From positions 1-64,000 of IMG/VR virus record IMGVR_UViG_3300024307_000003: a DNA stretch of 64,000 bases; one strand, 5' to 3'. The notes under the pieces were generated by a model. It did no database searches. It was not told the origin of the DNA and saw nothing but the letters and a program-made list of their open reading frames with translations. Position 1 is the stretch's first letter. Each line of letters opens with the position of its first letter. The DNA is from a virus. Made by a program: the position numbers and the translations under genes. Positions 39,389 through 49,237 of this stretch are shown one piece after another.

Positions 39389-39892
39389 TCAAGTTCCCGG
39401 AATTCCACCAGAGATTAAATCTGCTGTTTGCGCTGCTACGCTCAGAGCGCTGTTAGACGCAGTGATCAGAGCTACACCAAACAGGCTATACTCCCTAGCT
39501 TCTACGTTATTACTCCAAACCCGTTGAGGGTCTTTCTGAATCCAGCAGTTAGCTACAAACACGGTTTCAAAAGCCGCAGGATCGTAGATTTCCAGAGTCA
39601 TCAGAGGAGGAACGGACAAGATGTTCCCTACAACTTTTAAATCTTCAAGCTTCTTAATGGAAGGAGAAGTTTGTTGCAAGCGAAGGGTGATAGTACAAGT
39701 GGCATCACGGTTAGCAGCTCGGCTAACTTCCCCACGAGTTCCAACATGATTATTGAAGAATTCTTGATTGCGTTCAACTGTGATCATTTCCCCTTCAGGA
39801 AACCCCACCAACTCAACTTTTGCACCAAGTGCTTTCAATGTGATTATAACGTCATTAGGATCATAAGTCCCAAGTAATGCAGGTATTGGCAT
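39389..39892 (-). CDS. Tail tube protein, DUF3277-like
   Basis: The 167-aa protein follows the sheath. Its pattern (YDPNDVIITLKAL, VGFPEGEMITVERNQEFF, GEVSRAANRDATCTITLRLQQTS split over two strands) fits the tube proteins of this myovirus type. It stacks as hexamers inside the sheath. Confidence 0.75.
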   Translation of the reverse strand: MPIPALLGTYDPNDVIITLKALGAKVELVGFPEGEMITVERNQEFFNNHVGTRGEVSRAANRDATCTITLRLQQTSPSIKKLEDLKVVGNILSVPPLMTLEIYDPAAFETVFVANCWIQKDPQRVWSNNVEAREYSLFGVALITASNSALSVAAQTADLISGGIPGT

Positions 39893-39909
39893 ATTTTATT
39901 CTCCTAATA

Positions 39910-41232
39910 TCACAATTTGACAAAACCGGAAATTTTGAAAGTATGCCAAACTGGATTAATCGTTGCTTCAAACGGAATATCCGGCAGGAAGCGATTAGCC
40001 TTGTTGTTTGTGCTGATGTCAGATGCTTTAGGTGGGAACACTTTGTAAGAAGCAAGCCACCCGTATTTAACAAACTCATCCAGCACAACATTCATTTCAC
40101 TGACAACTTCACGAATACCTTCATCTCCAGCCAGACGTTTCCCCAAGTCGGAAACACGTTTGATCAAACCAAACACGCCTTCCTGCATACGGGCTTCAAG
40201 AGCCAGAGAACCGTGGATATTATCGAAGAACCTCCCGCTAGAAACCTTACCGTCTTCCATCCAACCCACACCGCCACGACGAACATAAATATTCGCAGAC
40301 TTACCTTTAGCAAAAGTAGCTTCAGTGGTGGAGATAGAATCAACAGCAACACCTATCAGGGTCTTGGCAAACAAGTCACCAGTTCCGGGGAAGGAAGTTG
40401 CGATAGTTCCAAGAGCAGCACCCTCGGCAAATTCTTTATCCGCACCTTTATACGCAACCAACATAACGTTGTCATATTGTGCAGCATTCAGAATAGAGGC
40501 GATGTCAACAGTGGAGCTAGTGAAGATTGCGCTTTCCTGCGAAGACACAAAATAAATCTTCTTATTGGCAGCAGCATATTCTGCAAAGTCTTCAATGTCT
40601 GTTCCATCGTGGCTATCAGACAAAATGAAGAACCATTGATCATTCACATCCACAATTGCACTCAGAGCCTGAGTTGCAGTTTCACTCGAAGTGAAGGACA
40701 GAGTGATGTTGGAAGTGGAAGCTCCCAAGCTCACCTTACCAGTAGAAGCAGGGGCTACAATCAATGTAGAGGTACTATTGGTTGCAGTGACAAAAGAGTT
40801 GATATCTGTGTCAGCTTCAATCAAAGCAGCCAGCCCAGCAGCAATCTCTGTTCCTGTTGCATCAGCATCGGAAGTGTAAGTAAATGCTTTATCATAAGAA
40901 GCACTACCAGTGTTGACACTCAAGGTGATCGTGTAAGCAGTGGTGTTAGCAACGTCAAAGGTTGCTCTGTAATCAGTGAGCGCTCTGCGACCAATTACAA
41001 CTTGATTCGGAGCTTTGATACCTGCAAAAATATCAGCTACCATTTTATAAACCGGGCTACCATCGGCAAAACCATCAGCCAGCAGATCATCAGCATCCGT
41101 ATAAATACGAACACGATCTGTCCACACATTATGTGCAGAAACAATCACTGGGATGTCAAACGATGCTACAGATATTGGTCGATCACCAAGGGTGATAACG
41201 ACATCTACAATATCTTCAATATCAAATGCCAT
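39910..41232 (-). CDS. Tail sheath protein, DUF3383-like
   Basis: The 440-aa protein starts MAFDIEDIVDVVITLGD after AGGAGAAATTG. The phrases ISVASFDIPVIVSAHN, YKMVADIFAGIKAPNQVVIG and a C-terminal segment with GWLASYKVFPP are those of the DUF3383 sheath family. It forms the contractile outer tube. The neighbouring tube gene supports it. Length is normal for the family. Confidence 0.85.
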   Translation of the reverse strand: MAFDIEDIVDVVITLGDRPISVASFDIPVIVSAHNVWTDRVRIYTDADDLLADGFADGSPVYKMVADIFAGIKAPNQVVIGRRALTDYRATFDVANTTAYTITLSVNTGSASYDKAFTYTSDADATGTEIAAGLAALIEADTDINSFVTATNSTSTLIVAPASTGKVSLGASTSNITLSFTSSETATQALSAIVDVNDQWFFILSDSHDGTDIEDFAEYAAANKKIYFVSSQESAIFTSSTVDIASILNAAQYDNVMLVAYKGADKEFAEGAALGTIATSFPGTGDLFAKTLIGVAVDSISTTEATFAKGKSANIYVRRGGVGWMEDGKVSSGRFFDNIHGSLALEARMQEGVFGLIKRVSDLGKRLAGDEGIREVVSEMNVVLDEFVKYGWLASYKVFPPKASDISTNNKANRFLPDIPFEATINPVWHTFKISGFVKL

Positions 41233-41247
41233 CAATTTCTCCTATTA

Positions 41248-41751
41248 TTATATACTGTAAGAGCCAGTGGCTCCTTCAAATGTTTCGATGGTGAAAGGAG
41301 CTTCGCCCTTTTCAGGTCCACCTTGAATAAATCTAAACTGGCATAGAAACTCATAACGCTTTTCACGTTTGTCTAACCACGAAATAGATGTGTCTCTAAC
41401 TGGTGTGCTATTGAAATAAGCAACCCCTTTAGGACGTAGTGTGTTTCTTAAAAGATTCTTATCCCGTAGGGAGCAAGAAATAACTTGAGCTTTCGTGATG
41501 GCATTCTTACCAATAGCAAGAATTCTCATTGTGGTTTCATACGTTGTGTAGTTGTGATAGACTCCGTTGGAGTCGGTGTCATAAGCACTATTTCCCCAAG
41601 CAATTGGGTTGATAGTCTCAATCTTCACAGCAACATAATCCCCGCAAGGAGGATTGAAATCTTCATCCATCAAATAAGGACGTTCTTGAATAGCAACGAG
41701 AATGAAATCAGAGACAGGATTGAAAAGGAATTCCTCAAGACGTGAACGCAT
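41248..41751 (-). CDS. Tail terminator / neck protein
   Basis: The 167-aa protein precedes the sheath gene in transcription order, where tail terminators occur. Features such as VAIQERPYLMDEDFNPPCGDYVAVKI and RILAIGKNAITKAQ suit the LIC_12616-like neck family (pattern memory, not certain). Confidence 0.55.
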   Translation of the reverse strand: MRSRLEEFLFNPVSDFILVAIQERPYLMDEDFNPPCGDYVAVKIETINPIAWGNSAYDTDSNGVYHNYTTYETTMRILAIGKNAITKAQVISCSLRDKNLLRNTLRPKGVAYFNSTPVRDTSISWLDKREKRYEFLCQFRFIQGGPEKGEAPFTIETFEGATGSYSI

Positions 41752-41753
41752 TG

Positions 41754-42119
41754 TTATCTCCCATTCTCACTTACCATGTAAACACAATAGTGAGCATCCA
41801 AACCATCGAGCCAAGGCTCAACCTTGAACACTGAATACCACACGTCTCTATATTTGATTTTGTCTGGGAGATTAATTGAACCTTCCTTTCCAGCAATGAC
41901 TTCTGTTGGAGTGTAAACCTTGAACACAGACTTCACTCTGTATCCTTCTTCCAACGTTAAAAGCTCATTTCCTTTAACAGGTTGAACATCCGCATCTTTC
42001 ACAGTGAAAGAAAATTCTTTTCTTGTGACAGCGTGATACTCATCCTCTTCTTGGAACACACGCTTGGCTTCAAGCTCAATCATTGGGATAAATTTTCTTA
42101 CCCAAATACTTCTACTCAT
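41754..42119 (-). CDS. Head-tail connector protein, 121 aa
   Basis: The start at 42119 (MSRSIWVRKFIPMIELE) has AGGA 9 nt upstream and overlaps the previous gene by 8 nt. An ATG two codons earlier is too close to AGGA. Small beta-rich protein in the connector cluster; exact role unknown. Confidence 0.5.
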   Translation of the reverse strand: MSRSIWVRKFIPMIELEAKRVFQEEDEYHAVTRKEFSFTVKDADVQPVKGNELLTLEEGYRVKSVFKVYTPTEVIAGKEGSINLPDKIKYRDVWYSVFKVEPWLDGLDAHYCVYMVSENGR

Positions 42120-42603
42120 CTGCATCTTTCCTGCGTGTCTTGGTTTTAACGTTCTCAGAGAGCCAGCCAGTTTCATACAACGGCCTATCAAAGCCTTTCT
42201 GTTCGACTGTATAAGGAGCATTTCTGGAGTAGTTATTAAACAAAATTCTAGTTGCTATCCATCGGGCCATGGCGTCTGCCATTGGTTTCAGAATAGCTCT
42301 TGGTGTTTTCTTTCTTTCTACAAAATTGTAGAAAGCTGAAACATACATAGACCTTAGTTCTATTAAGCTATCCATAGCCCCATCATGTATGAAAGGACGA
42401 GGAGGAATAAACCCCGGCTTACCGTAGTTGGCTCCATACTCAAGAATATTTGCCAGCTCGGCAGCATTAAGCTTCTTGTTGGGATGTTTCTGTTCTTGCC
42501 AGAATCCAGCCTTACCTGACCAGTCGTCTAGGTTCTTCAGTCTGGCTCGGAGGTTAAGCAACTCTTTCTTGTCACACTTAACCTTAACTCTCACAGAGGA
42601 CAT
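42112..42603 (-). CDS. Head-tail connector / tail completion protein (HK97 gp10-like)
   Basis: The 163-aa protein has NAAELANILEYGANYGKPGFIPPRPF broken over two stretches. The combination of an LEYG turn and PPRPF is a hallmark of the HK97 gp10-like and related completion proteins. It probably sits at the neck. Confidence 0.65.
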   Translation of the reverse strand: MSSVRVKVKCDKKELLNLRARLKNLDDWSGKAGFWQEQKHPNKKLNAAELANILEYGANYGKPGFIPPRPFIHDGAMDSLIELRSMYVSAFYNFVERKKTPRAILKPMADAMARWIATRILFNNYSRNAPYTVEQKGFDRPLYETGWLSENVKTKTRRKDADE

Positions 42604-42612
42604 CTAAACTCC

Positions 42613-43059
42613 CTATGACAAATCGTCATAGAACCAACCAATCTCAGCATTCGCTGGGACATAAGCTGGGTCACATTTCAAATCATCCACATAACTCTTC
42701 ATTGTCCCACCAAACACCGGGAGAACAAAACCACTGGCTCCGGACTCGCTCGGGGGATTCTCTTCCAACCAATCCAAGAGATCAGAGACAGCTTTATATT
42801 TTTCTTGTCTGTATTCTTCTACTTCCCGTCCACCTTCTCTCTCACGTCTACGTGAGCCTTGGACAGCAAACTTGGATTTAATCCACTTCAAACACTGAAT
42901 ACTGGATTTATAAACCCTAGTTGTTTGTGTGTCCGAAGAAAACATATCCAAAGAATGAAGAACCATAATATCGGGAAGTTCATAGGGGACATCAACATCC
43001 CCTATGGAAAACCTCACCAACCAACTTTCATCTGTTGCATCAATGACTGGATCAGCCAT
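42613..43059 (-). CDS. Head-tail adaptor protein
   Basis: A 148-aa protein (MADPVIDATDESWLVRFSIG) located between the capsid-fibre genes and the completion protein, where head-tail adaptors are found. It contains a highly charged middle segment (GSRRREREGGREVEEYRQE). Role inferred from position. Confidence 0.5.
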   Translation of the reverse strand: MADPVIDATDESWLVRFSIGDVDVPYELPDIMVLHSLDMFSSDTQTTRVYKSSIQCLKWIKSKFAVQGSRRREREGGREVEEYRQEKYKAVSDLLDWLEENPPSESGASGFVLPVFGGTMKSYVDDLKCDPAYVPANAEIGWFYDDLS

Positions 43060-43087
43060 AAATCTTCTCCAATCTCATTGTTGGTTA

Positions 43088-43468
43088 TTAATCTTCAGTG
43101 ATGGTGATCTGACCAATCGCGAAGGTACCACTCTCACCGTTGTTCAGGGTGATGTTGGAAGTCAGCGGGCCGTAGTACTTAACATTTCCACCTGAACCTG
43201 TTGCTGCTGAAACAATAAAAATATGCGTAGCTGTTGCCCATGCGCCTCCAGAGGCGGTAAAAGTTACAGCTCCTGTATTGGTAGCAGTACTCCCAGTTAC
43301 TGTAAAACTTACAGACTGACGTGTGTAACCATTACCAGTAAGCTCCACAGCCGATATAGTGGTACCAGTGTGAGCATCTGTAGGGGTTGCACTGCACAGT
43401 CCAACCCAGTTGGAACCACCCAGTAAGTTGGTAAGGGCCGCATTTTCTGCGTAATCTGATTTTGGCAT
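43088..43468 (-). CDS. Structural protein, paralogue of 43845-44252
   Basis: 126 aa: MPKSDYAENAALTNLLGG, then GLCSATPTDAHTGTTI, NGYTRQSVSF, NTGAVTFTASGG, ATHIFIV. The same order of motifs appears in the gene at 43845. Such proteins occur as head or tail fibre bases in many phages. Strong SD upstream. Confidence 0.6.
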   Translation of the reverse strand: MPKSDYAENAALTNLLGGSNWVGLCSATPTDAHTGTTISAVELTGNGYTRQSVSFTVTGSTATNTGAVTFTASGGAWATATHIFIVSAATGSGGNVKYYGPLTSNITLNNGESGTFAIGQITITED

Positions 43469-43478
43469 TTAATCCTCC

Positions 43479-43823
43479 TTAACAAACAGAAACGTAAAGC
43501 AGAGGAGATTCACATCCCTCTCCCAATACAATCCCGTTTGGTGTTAAAATATCGTAAATAGTTAGACGTGCAGGAAGTGGTGTACAATTCCTTGACGTAA
43601 GATAAGGGCCTAGTTTTAACCAGATTTCCCCTGTCTCAAATGGGTCTTCAGGAGTTCCTATCCAAGTGAAAGCATCATCATCAACATCGCTGTCAACAAA
43701 TTCACCATCACACTCAAGGGTCATCCTGAGAACACCAGAGAGGTCTACCGGAATCTCTTTATCCAACACCTTAATTCGGGTTGTTGTATCTGATCCTGCA
43801 TAGACTGAAACGAAAATGGTCAT
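43479..43823 (-). CDS. Small beta-sandwich structural protein
   Basis: Start MTIFVSVYAGSDTTTRI at 43823 follows GGAGG. The pattern of an N-terminal strand pair, a long acidic loop (DGEFVDSDVDDDAF) and GEIWLKLG suits the BppU-like N-terminal fold of phage attachment proteins, as does the gene at 59910. It lies between two paralogous genes. Confidence 0.5.
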   Translation of the reverse strand: MTIFVSVYAGSDTTTRIKVLDKEIPVDLSGVLRMTLECDGEFVDSDVDDDAFTWIGTPEDPFETGEIWLKLGPYLTSRNCTPLPARLTIYDILTPNGIVLGEGCESPLLYVSVC

Positions 43824-43844
43824 ACAAACCTCCAAATGAAGGAG

Positions 43845-44252
43845 TTACGCCACTTCCAGACGCAGTTCACCGATAGGAAACTGACGTACTTGACCAGAAA
43901 GAACAGTAACCGGAGAAGTTAATGCAAAGTGCATAATGACATTACCAGCACCATGTGTGGCACTATCAGTGATAAAAGCATGTGTTGCAGTTACCCAATC
44001 AGCCGATGCTGTAAAGTTTACTGCACCCGTATTTGCAATACGGTTGTTTGCACCTCCAGACGGGGCACCAAAAGTAACCGCTTGACGAGCATAGCCGTTA
44101 GAGTTGGCCAGCTCGGGAATGGTTGCTCCTGTGTGAGCATCTGTTGTGGCAGACGAAGCCAAACCAACGTACACAGTTGTTGGGGCTGTAATGTTGGTGC
44201 CACGAATCCAATTAAGGATTGCGTTTTCCATATAATCTGAAAAAGCGGACAT
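43845..44252 (-). CDS. Structural protein, paralogue of 43088-43468
   Basis: 135 aa: MENAILNWIRGTNI, VYVGLASSATTDAHTGAT, NGYARQAVTFG, NTGAVNFTASADW, ATHAFIT. The shared motif order and lengths show duplication followed by divergence. Likely a virion fibre or decoration base. Confidence 0.6.
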   Translation of the reverse strand: MSAFSDYMENAILNWIRGTNITAPTTVYVGLASSATTDAHTGATIPELANSNGYARQAVTFGAPSGGANNRIANTGAVNFTASADWVTATHAFITDSATHGAGNVIMHFALTSPVTVLSGQVRQFPIGELRLEVA

Positions 44253-44280
44253 CTGTTATTGTTTTCCTCTATGTTGTGCC

Positions 44281-45156
44281 CTAAAGAGCGTTCCTGTTAA
44301 TTGAATGAACAAGACGAATTTTTTGTAATCTTTGGAGACGAAGCGATGGGGAACGAATTGTTCCTGAAGCAAATCCACTTCCTAATAGCGATCCTGCTAA
44401 ATCAGACCCAGTAGCCAAGAATGTGGAGTTAACCACTCCAGTTCCTGTTCCAGAAGCTGTCCCTGCAAGGTCAGCAGCTTGAGAAAGGATTGTGTTTCCT
44501 GTTCCAGTGGCTACCCCTTGGCTTTGTCCAGCAAAGCCCGTGTAGAGGCCCCCAGAGGCTATAGCTGTCCCTACGGAGTCCCCAGAGATATAATCAGGTT
44601 GGTCAATTCCCCCTTCTACTAACCCGCTTCCCAGAGCAGAAGCCCTGAAGGTCAGAAGAACTGTTCCTGTTGCGGTAGAGGATGCCACTCCAGAGGCTCG
44701 TAGAGGCTCATAGAGACCTCCTGATACAAACCCGCTACCTAAGCCTTGGGCACTCCATATTTCGCTAAGGGAAGCTCCACCAGAGCCTGTGCCTACAGCA
44801 TCAGCCTTGATGTCTTGGATTGTTGTAACAGAAGCAACGCTTCCAATTCCAACCCCTAGAACCTCTGCTCTAAATACATCATCGTCTATATTTCCATCAG
44901 CTACACCCGAGCCAAGGGCTACGGACTGTAGGGCTGGATAACTTGTGGCCTCTCCTGATCCAACTCCAGAAGCATCAGCTTCCAAGACAGAATAGATTCC
45001 CCCAGAAGCTAACGCTTGTCCTACAGGGGCGGCAGTGAAGTATTGAACGAGGTTGGCAGTGGCAAATCCACTACCGAGAGCATCAGCTTCAAACGCGGGT
45101 AAGTAATCAAACCCACTATCTTCAGGTGTTAGAAAGCTGCGATCTAAGACAGCCAT
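44281..45156 (-). CDS. Repeat-rich fibre protein, Gly/Ala/Ser-rich
   Basis: The 291-aa protein consists of about 13 units of 16-21 aa with the form AxALGSGxAxGxIxxxF, between a short N-terminal tag (MAVLDRSFLTPEDSGFDYLP) and a basic C-terminal tail (LRLQRLQKIRLVH). Short Gly-Ser-Gly turns and alternating small and hydrophobic residues suggest a beta-helix or beta-roll fibre. The basic tail could bind the capsid. Confidence 0.6.
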   Translation of the reverse strand: MAVLDRSFLTPEDSGFDYLPAFEADALGSGFATANLVQYFTAAPVGQALASGGIYSVLEADASGVGSGEATSYPALQSVALGSGVADGNIDDDVFRAEVLGVGIGSVASVTTIQDIKADAVGTGSGGASLSEIWSAQGLGSGFVSGGLYEPLRASGVASSTATGTVLLTFRASALGSGLVEGGIDQPDYISGDSVGTAIASGGLYTGFAGQSQGVATGTGNTILSQAADLAGTASGTGTGVVNSTFLATGSDLAGSLLGSGFASGTIRSPSLRLQRLQKIRLVHSINRNAL

Positions 45157-45212
45157 ATTATTCTCCTGAGACTTTTAAAGTCGAAGACAGCGTGAACATC
45201 TTTATGGACACG

Positions 45213-45569
45213 CTACACCTCAACTACTGTGCCTGTTAATCTGAAGTAATGACTCTCATCATCATCAAATGCCACCAAACGGTACACTTGTCCTGTTGTA
45301 GCAGCACTCAGCGTTATTTCTCCAATCCCGTTAGTGATAACTAGGTTGGTTCCTTTATCCACAGCAGTGATTGCTTGCCCGTTGTAATTCGCTATATCAA
45401 TGTCCGTCTGAGTGATAAACCAGTATTGAAACGTGTGGGTAACAGGATTCCCGGCAGTATTAACTACCGGGTTTCCGCTTCCAATGATAATCTTCTTTGG
45501 AACATCACCAACTTGAAGAGCACCAGTTAACCATCCATTCTCAACTAAACTACCTGTTAACCATGCCAT
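45213..45569 (-). CDS. Small virion protein, 118 aa
   Basis: MAWLTGSLVENGWLTGALQ contains a doubled WLTG phrase, followed by a beta-rich domain (GEITLSAATTGQVYRLVAF). Located among fibre genes. Function unknown. Confidence 0.55.
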   Translation of the reverse strand: MAWLTGSLVENGWLTGALQVGDVPKKIIIGSGNPVVNTAGNPVTHTFQYWFITQTDIDIANYNGQAITAVDKGTNLVITNGIGEITLSAATTGQVYRLVAFDDDESHYFRLTGTVVEV

Positions 45570-45579
45570 TTAAATCCCC

Positions 45580-47943
45580 TTATAATGTGTAGCTAAAACC
45601 GGAATAACTTCCGCTTCCGCTATCAGGAAACTCAACGTATACAGTTTCACCAGTAACACCCATCACATTGTTAGTTAATGTCCAGATTCCCGAACCATTT
45701 GTATTAACTGTGGTACTAAGTGCTATAGTTCCATCTGCTCTACGAATACGTACAGGGATGTTAGATACGCTAGCTCTTATTTGTTTTGTAGAAGCGTCTC
45801 TCATCACTTGACTAGTGATTGTTACGTTTGCGGGGTTAACTGTCAAACCAACTGTGTTGGAATAGACAATACCACCTTCAGAGCTTGTCACTCGACAATA
45901 GAAAGATTTTCCATTATCTCCAAGAACTGTTGTTCTAGCATAAGTAGAAGAAGTTGCTCCTGACACTAATATATCAGTTGTACCATTTTCTTCAAACCAT
46001 TGATAAGCAGAAGCTCCTGTAGCAGACAGAACGAACGAGGCTACTTGACCTGCTGTTACGTTTTGAGCCGAAGGTTGAACAGTGATAGTGGGTACGCTAG
46101 CTGCCCGTGTAGTTACGCTTACAGAGTCTGTTACTCCTCCCGAAGCTACGCCACCTGTTACAACAGCACCATAAGTACCAGAAGTCAGTTTCATATAAAC
46201 TGTCTGACCAAGCTGTCTTACTACAGAACTTCCATATGTTCCGTTGCTTGCATCAGACACTGTAGCACTTCCTGTAGCAGCAAAAGTAACGTTTGTAGCT
46301 GCTGTAGTTCCTGCTACAACAAAAGAACGTATTGTGTCTGTATTAGGATTGGCTCCTGTTACATCAGCTCCAAGATCAAACTGTGTTGGAATAATGTCTG
46401 CTGGTGGATCATAATTTATAGTAGCAAAAGCTGAATGTGCTCCATCCGTCTGATCTACAACTGCAACACTCATCGTTCCATCAAAAGCGCCCGTGAAGGT
46501 TGGAATACCATTCGCAGCAATACTAATTGTGTTGGTTTCATTGTTGTAAACCAACTGATCCCCATTCGCTGCTGCTGGGGATGTCTCCACCTCTCCTGTA
46601 GTAGAAGCTGGATTGTAGCCAGATAAAGTTACATGACTATATCCTGTAGCAGGAGTCATTGATGTTGACCCAGAAGCACTTCCACTAGTAAGGGTTACAG
46701 TTGCACCATAAAGAGTGGCAGGCCAGTTAGAGGATGTTCTAGCTACAGCGGTTGTTGTAGAATTTACAGCAGTGTGTGCACCTTGTGCAACTCCGTTAAT
46801 TGTAACTGCCGATAACGACCCCGGCGCTTCATCCCATGTAATCTGAAAACTAGTCTGGTCATAACGGATAGGATTTCCGCCATTGATAGACAGGATTGAG
46901 TTACTAACTGCCAAAGTAGTTACGTTGACAGAAGCATATATTTTAGCTCCTAAACCCCCTACTTCTTGAGCACGAACCCAGTATCTTCGTTGTGTATTTG
47001 CCGGTAAATCTATAGTGGTGTCATAGAACACAGTAGCCGCCACACTAGTACCATCAGTTGGTGCAGCATCAAAGGTGGCATCCGAGGGTTGAGCTTGTGA
47101 TATGTTGTCATAACCGATTATCTTAATAGTGGCAGCAAGGGATGTTGTGAGTGCCATCCTGAAACTACTAGCGGTTATCTGGTCCGCAGAAGGAGTAGCC
47201 AACCAAGACAATGTAGGTGTTGTCGATGGCATCGTATCGTCATCAGCTGCGATAGCAAGTAACACATCTTCAATAGTAGCTTCATCTAGGGCTGCTGTTT
47301 CCCACGCAGCACACTTAATCATTCCTTCGCCATTATCAAAAGCTGTCTGGCGATTACCTATAACTAATTGGGCTGTACCAGTAAGACCACTTATGGTAGC
47401 GTTCTGTGGGAGAGTATAACCACCATAACCACCATCAGGTGTTATCGGCGTAAGCACACCACCCGACAACGTATAGAACTTTATTCGTTCCTGAATCGTT
47501 GCCTGAGTGGTGTCGATACGGACAGCAATAAGGGATTGGGAATTGTAAAAATTAAAACTATTACCAGCGAAATTAAAACCATGTAGACCAAAAACACTAC
47601 GCTCATACATTAAGGCCGGTGTACCACCATCTGGTCCAAGTATAAACATAGTGGACCAGTCGTCTACAGAATACCCAGCCCATTTAAGGAAGAATGTTCC
47701 TTGGTTTGTTCCATTAAGTTCCGTAGCTATTGTAGAACCAATTGCAGCCCAAGCCCTAGCGTCACTTGTTTCGCTTGCAGCGGTCCAATTTAAACCGCTA
47801 CCCTCCCCATCAGCCGAGAAGGCCATTCCTCCCGGACCATAATCGAGCGTTAGAGGTAGAGAAGCAGTGCCTTGGTTGGCAGTAGTGGTTGGTGTAGTTC
47901 CGCTAGTAGCTTCGTCTAAACCGTAGAAAAATTTAAAACTCAT
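45580..47943 (-). CDS. Multi-domain adhesin: LamG-like, Fn3-like and Ig-like domains
   Basis: The 787-aa protein starts with a concanavalin/LamG-like region (about 1-235). Beta-sandwich repeats follow, with Fn3-like phrases such as NTQRRYWVRAQEVGG. The region at about 610-700 is a clear bacterial Ig-like domain (PTITVQPSAQNVTAGQVASF and AYQWFEENG with YCRV). A short C-terminal sandwich ends it. Phage Ig and LamG domains sit on virion surfaces and bind sugars or mucus weakly. It lies in the island between capsid and connector genes, so it may decorate the head. Confidence 0.65.
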   Translation of the reverse strand: MSFKFFYGLDEATSGTTPTTTANQGTASLPLTLDYGPGGMAFSADGEGSGLNWTAASETSDARAWAAIGSTIATELNGTNQGTFFLKWAGYSVDDWSTMFILGPDGGTPALMYERSVFGLHGFNFAGNSFNFYNSQSLIAVRIDTTQATIQERIKFYTLSGGVLTPITPDGGYGGYTLPQNATISGLTGTAQLVIGNRQTAFDNGEGMIKCAAWETAALDEATIEDVLLAIAADDDTMPSTTPTLSWLATPSADQITASSFRMALTTSLAATIKIIGYDNISQAQPSDATFDAAPTDGTSVAATVFYDTTIDLPANTQRRYWVRAQEVGGLGAKIYASVNVTTLAVSNSILSINGGNPIRYDQTSFQITWDEAPGSLSAVTINGVAQGAHTAVNSTTTAVARTSSNWPATLYGATVTLTSGSASGSTSMTPATGYSHVTLSGYNPASTTGEVETSPAAANGDQLVYNNETNTISIAANGIPTFTGAFDGTMSVAVVDQTDGAHSAFATINYDPPADIIPTQFDLGADVTGANPNTDTIRSFVVAGTTAATNVTFAATGSATVSDASNGTYGSSVVRQLGQTVYMKLTSGTYGAVVTGGVASGGVTDSVSVTTRAASVPTITVQPSAQNVTAGQVASFVLSATGASAYQWFEENGTTDILVSGATSSTYARTTVLGDNGKSFYCRVTSSEGGIVYSNTVGLTVNPANVTITSQVMRDASTKQIRASVSNIPVRIRRADGTIALSTTVNTNGSGIWTLTNNVMGVTGETVYVEFPDSGSGSYSGFSYTL

Positions 47944-47944
47944 A

Positions 47945-49237
47945 TTATCTAGTCCCTAAATCATAGACTTCATATCCCGGCGCGGAAGCTCCGAATCTAC
48001 TATCAGCACCATAATCTACGGAAGTCACTAGAAGATTCTGTTCGTAATCGTAGTAAGCACCGCCAATACGATGGTAGTATGCACTTCGCATAGTGCTATG
48101 GTTCCAGTAACCATGCTTGTATGGGCGTATCATGTGCGGAGGATTCAAACTTGGATTACCAAATGAATCTGCTAAATCCTGCAAATCAAATAACCAGTAA
48201 TAGTTTGCGTATGCTTGATGATAATAAGCGCGGTAAGCTTGCGAGGTATCACCATTATCACTAGGTTGACTTGCACCGTAGCAGATGAATAAACCACCGG
48301 GAGGATTATTGTATGGGGCACGACGGTCTAAATTAGACCCGATACACATCAGTGTATTTGTGTTTGGAAGAATGAAGGCCCCTGCGATTGCTGATAGGTG
48401 ATTCCACAGTTGCGATTGTAAATCATCAGATAGTTGTGTTCCCGGGCCAAAGGGAAAATCCATGGCAGGAGTTGTGCTGATAAGCGTAGGAGTATCGCTT
48501 ACTTGCATATCGTCAAAATTAACCGGCCATGCCGTTGGACCAACAGCCATCCGGGAGATGATAGGCCAATATCCTACCCCACCACACATTAAGTGGGATG
48601 CCCCACCAAACGATGATCGCCATGATGCAGGTAATTTAACTGCGCGCCCAGCACTGCGGGCAGCACCAGAAATCTGGAACATACCGTAACGTGTGAACGT
48701 TGAAAGTGCTGCTGCGTTACGCAATAACGCAGAGTTATATGCATCAAGTGTGTTACTGTAGTAGCTATGACCGCCTAAATGTAATTGTCCTGTTCCTACA
48801 TAACTTGGATCAAGCGGATGCGAAACTGCATCATAGGAAATGGCAGCCAGCTTGAAATCGGCGCTCATGTTGGTGAACTGAGTGTGTAAACGTTTGAACC
48901 CCTGCCGATTAGTTCCAACGTTCATCGCCGCACGATTAGTTGTGTTGACCAGCGCCGGAATGTTGAATTCACCCACCGACTGGCGACCATTTGTTTCAGT
49001 GCCCTGCACAAAAATACGGCCAGTTGCTGTACCTTTGCTGATGCACTGACGACCGATGTAAAACATATCATCTTCGCCGGCAGTGTTTGGGTCCAGTAAA
49101 AAATGACCGATGACGACAGGCGCGGTAACGTCTGGGTCATACAACCCAGCAGAAGCTTGGGGATAAGGTCTGTAAAAACTGTCTGTATGTTCGTAAAGAG
49201 GAACAGTTGAGCCGGGTACAACAATAGTCTTAGACAT
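47945..49237 (-). CDS. Virion protein with N-terminal anchor shared with 49230-50471
   Basis: The 430-aa protein opens MSKTIVVPGSTVPLYEH, nearly the same as the opening of the next gene, but the rest is unrelated to it. The body is aromatic-rich and beta-like, with no enzyme motif recognised. The shared start is probably a capsid- or fibre-docking segment. Confidence 0.6.
   Translation of the reverse strand: MSKTIVVPGSTVPLYEHTDSFYRPYPQASAGLYDPDVTAPVVIGHFLLDPNTAGEDDMFYIGRQCISKGTATGRIFVQGTETNGRQSVGEFNIPALVNTTNRAAMNVGTNRQGFKRLHTQFTNMSADFKLAAISYDAVSHPLDPSYVGTGQLHLGGHSYYSNTLDAYNSALLRNAAALSTFTRYGMFQISGAARSAGRAVKLPASWRSSFGGASHLMCGGVGYWPIISRMAVGPTAWPVNFDDMQVSDTPTLISTTPAMDFPFGPGTQLSDDLQSQLWNHLSAIAGAFILPNTNTLMCIGSNLDRRAPYNNPPGGLFICYGASQPSDNGDTSQAYRAYYHQAYANYYWLFDLQDLADSFGNPSLNPPHMIRPYKHGYWNHSTMRSAYYHRIGGAYYDYEQNLLVTSVDYGADSRFGASAPGYEVYDLGTR

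Noticed and set aside
39877-41346. Plus-strand open frame of 489 aa across the sheath gene
   Set aside because: Exactly antisense to the clear sheath gene, with Ser/Cys/Arg-rich composition typical of shadow frames and no start signal.
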